A stretch of 64,000 nucleotides of DNA from JACVRW01 sp963771715 (GTDB lineage Bacteria; Actinomycetota; Thermoleophilia; Solirubrobacterales; Thermoleophilaceae), in contig CAVYUQ010000006.1 in assembly GCA_963771715.1 (NCBI GenBank), forward strand, positions 124,001-188,000, written 5' to 3'. A model generated the notes under the pieces. The model searched no databases. It worked only from the letters and a program-made list of their open reading frames with translations, and was not told the origin of the DNA. Shown piece after piece: positions 63,769-64,000 of the stretch; positions within the stretch are counted from its first letter, which is position 1; every line of letters begins with the position of its first letter. The position numbers were made by a program, and so were the translations under genes.

Positions 63769-63789
63769 CTCGCGCCGCCTGGGAGGCTC

Positions 63790-64000
63790 ATGGAGCTACC
63801 GCGCATCAAGCGCACCGCCGAGCTCGTCACGACGGATGCGGGCGACATCTACGTCCTGCGACCGAGCGACGACTCCGACCTGAGGATCGAGCAACCCGAC
63901 GCGGCCGCGCGCTCGCTGCTCGCCGCGCTCGACGGCACGCGCAGCGTGGGCCAGCTCGAGCGCGAGTTCGGGCCGGATCTCGTCGCCGACACGCTCGCGC
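63790..64000 (+). CDS. PqqD/RRE-like N-terminus of a probable TOMM/ThiF-type RiPP maturation protein (partial, cut by window end)
   Basis: First 70 codons only. ATG 63790 with GGGAGG 3 nt upstream. The sequence shows the PqqD-like pattern of RiPP recognition elements: ELPRIKRTAELVTTDAGDIY, VLRPSDDSDLRIEQPDAAA, then LLAALDGTRSVGQLEREFG. From recall, this opening is found in proteins annotated as TOMM precursor leader-binding or ThiF/cyclodehydratase-like adenylyltransferases; the catalytic part would lie beyond the window. A stand-alone RRE or PqqD protein is also possible. Confidence 0.6.
   Translation, partial: MELPRIKRTAELVTTDAGDIYVLRPSDDSDLRIEQPDAAARSLLAALDGTRSVGQLEREFGPDLVADTLA

Overview
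The window is 64 kb of very GC-rich, densely packed bacterial chromosome. Gene content (BmpA/Nup nucleoside ABC importer, AcrA1-like reductase, EVE and DUF2203 proteins, BBE-type FAD oxidase, many GTG/TTG starts, four-base stop/start overlaps everywhere) suggests a soil actinomycete-grade organism. The class Thermoleophilia (Solirubrobacterales-like) is my best guess; this is inference from style and families, not from a marker gene. I see no rRNA, tRNA, CRISPR array, transposase, integrase or phage gene.

Region 1 (0-4 kb) holds housekeeping genes: ftsH, hpt, a LOG-family protein and a trpF homologue. Region 2 (4-24 kb) is a nucleoside scavenging island. deoB, then divergent deoC with two aldehyde-dehydrogenase genes, are followed by an apparent nine-gene minus-strand operon (21.5 to 10.7 kb): CYTH-cytidine deaminase fusion, punA, deoA, add, a BmpA lipoprotein, a double ABC ATPase, two permeases, and a 572-aa protein of unknown function with a nucleoside-phosphorylase-like signature. 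upp diverges from this operon. Together these genes would import nucleosides, deaminate and phosphorolyse them, and send the bases to salvage (upp, hpt) and the pentose to DeoB/DeoC/ALDH. An ECF sigma factor with a membrane partner, an AbiEi/DUF559 protein, tilS and a MerR-nucleotide cyclase fusion lie in or beside the island.

Region 3 (25-42 kb) is lipid and envelope metabolism: an AcrA1-like two-domain reductase, a secreted NHL/PKD protein, a PlsC-like acyltransferase with an SDR, a second nucleoside phosphorylase, a large secreted three-domain peptidoglycan hydrolase, a sirtuin, a split beta-oxidation complex, and an acyl-CoA dehydrogenase behind a TetR-like palindrome. Region 4 (42-58 kb) is mixed: ferritin-like/ATP-grasp pair, Ca2+/H+ antiporter, M28 peptidase, clpP, SRPBCC-ArsR-LysE operon behind tandem palindromic operators, TerC, a C5-epimerase-like protein, an ArsA/Get3 ATPase, a sulfatase-like enzyme, EVE and DUF2203 proteins.

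Region 5 (58.8-64 kb, cut by the window edge) is the most interesting. An MFS transporter, a bicovalent-flavin oxidase, a LuxR response regulator and an HTH regulator lead up to a methyltransferase. The methyltransferase is translationally coupled to a 20-codon ORF with a near-perfect Shine-Dalgarno, then comes an 11-bp GC hairpin and the start of a gene whose N-terminus looks like a PqqD/RRE leader-binding domain. This looks like the front end of a RiPP (ribosomally made, modified peptide) gene cluster with an unusually short precursor.

About fifteen genes carry simple frameshifts (LOG, trpF, SDR, PadR, Cax, M28, TerC, C5-epimerase and others) while the protein sequence on both sides stays well conserved. 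I read most of these as uncorrected base-calling indels rather than real pseudogenes, and give the full extent of each gene.
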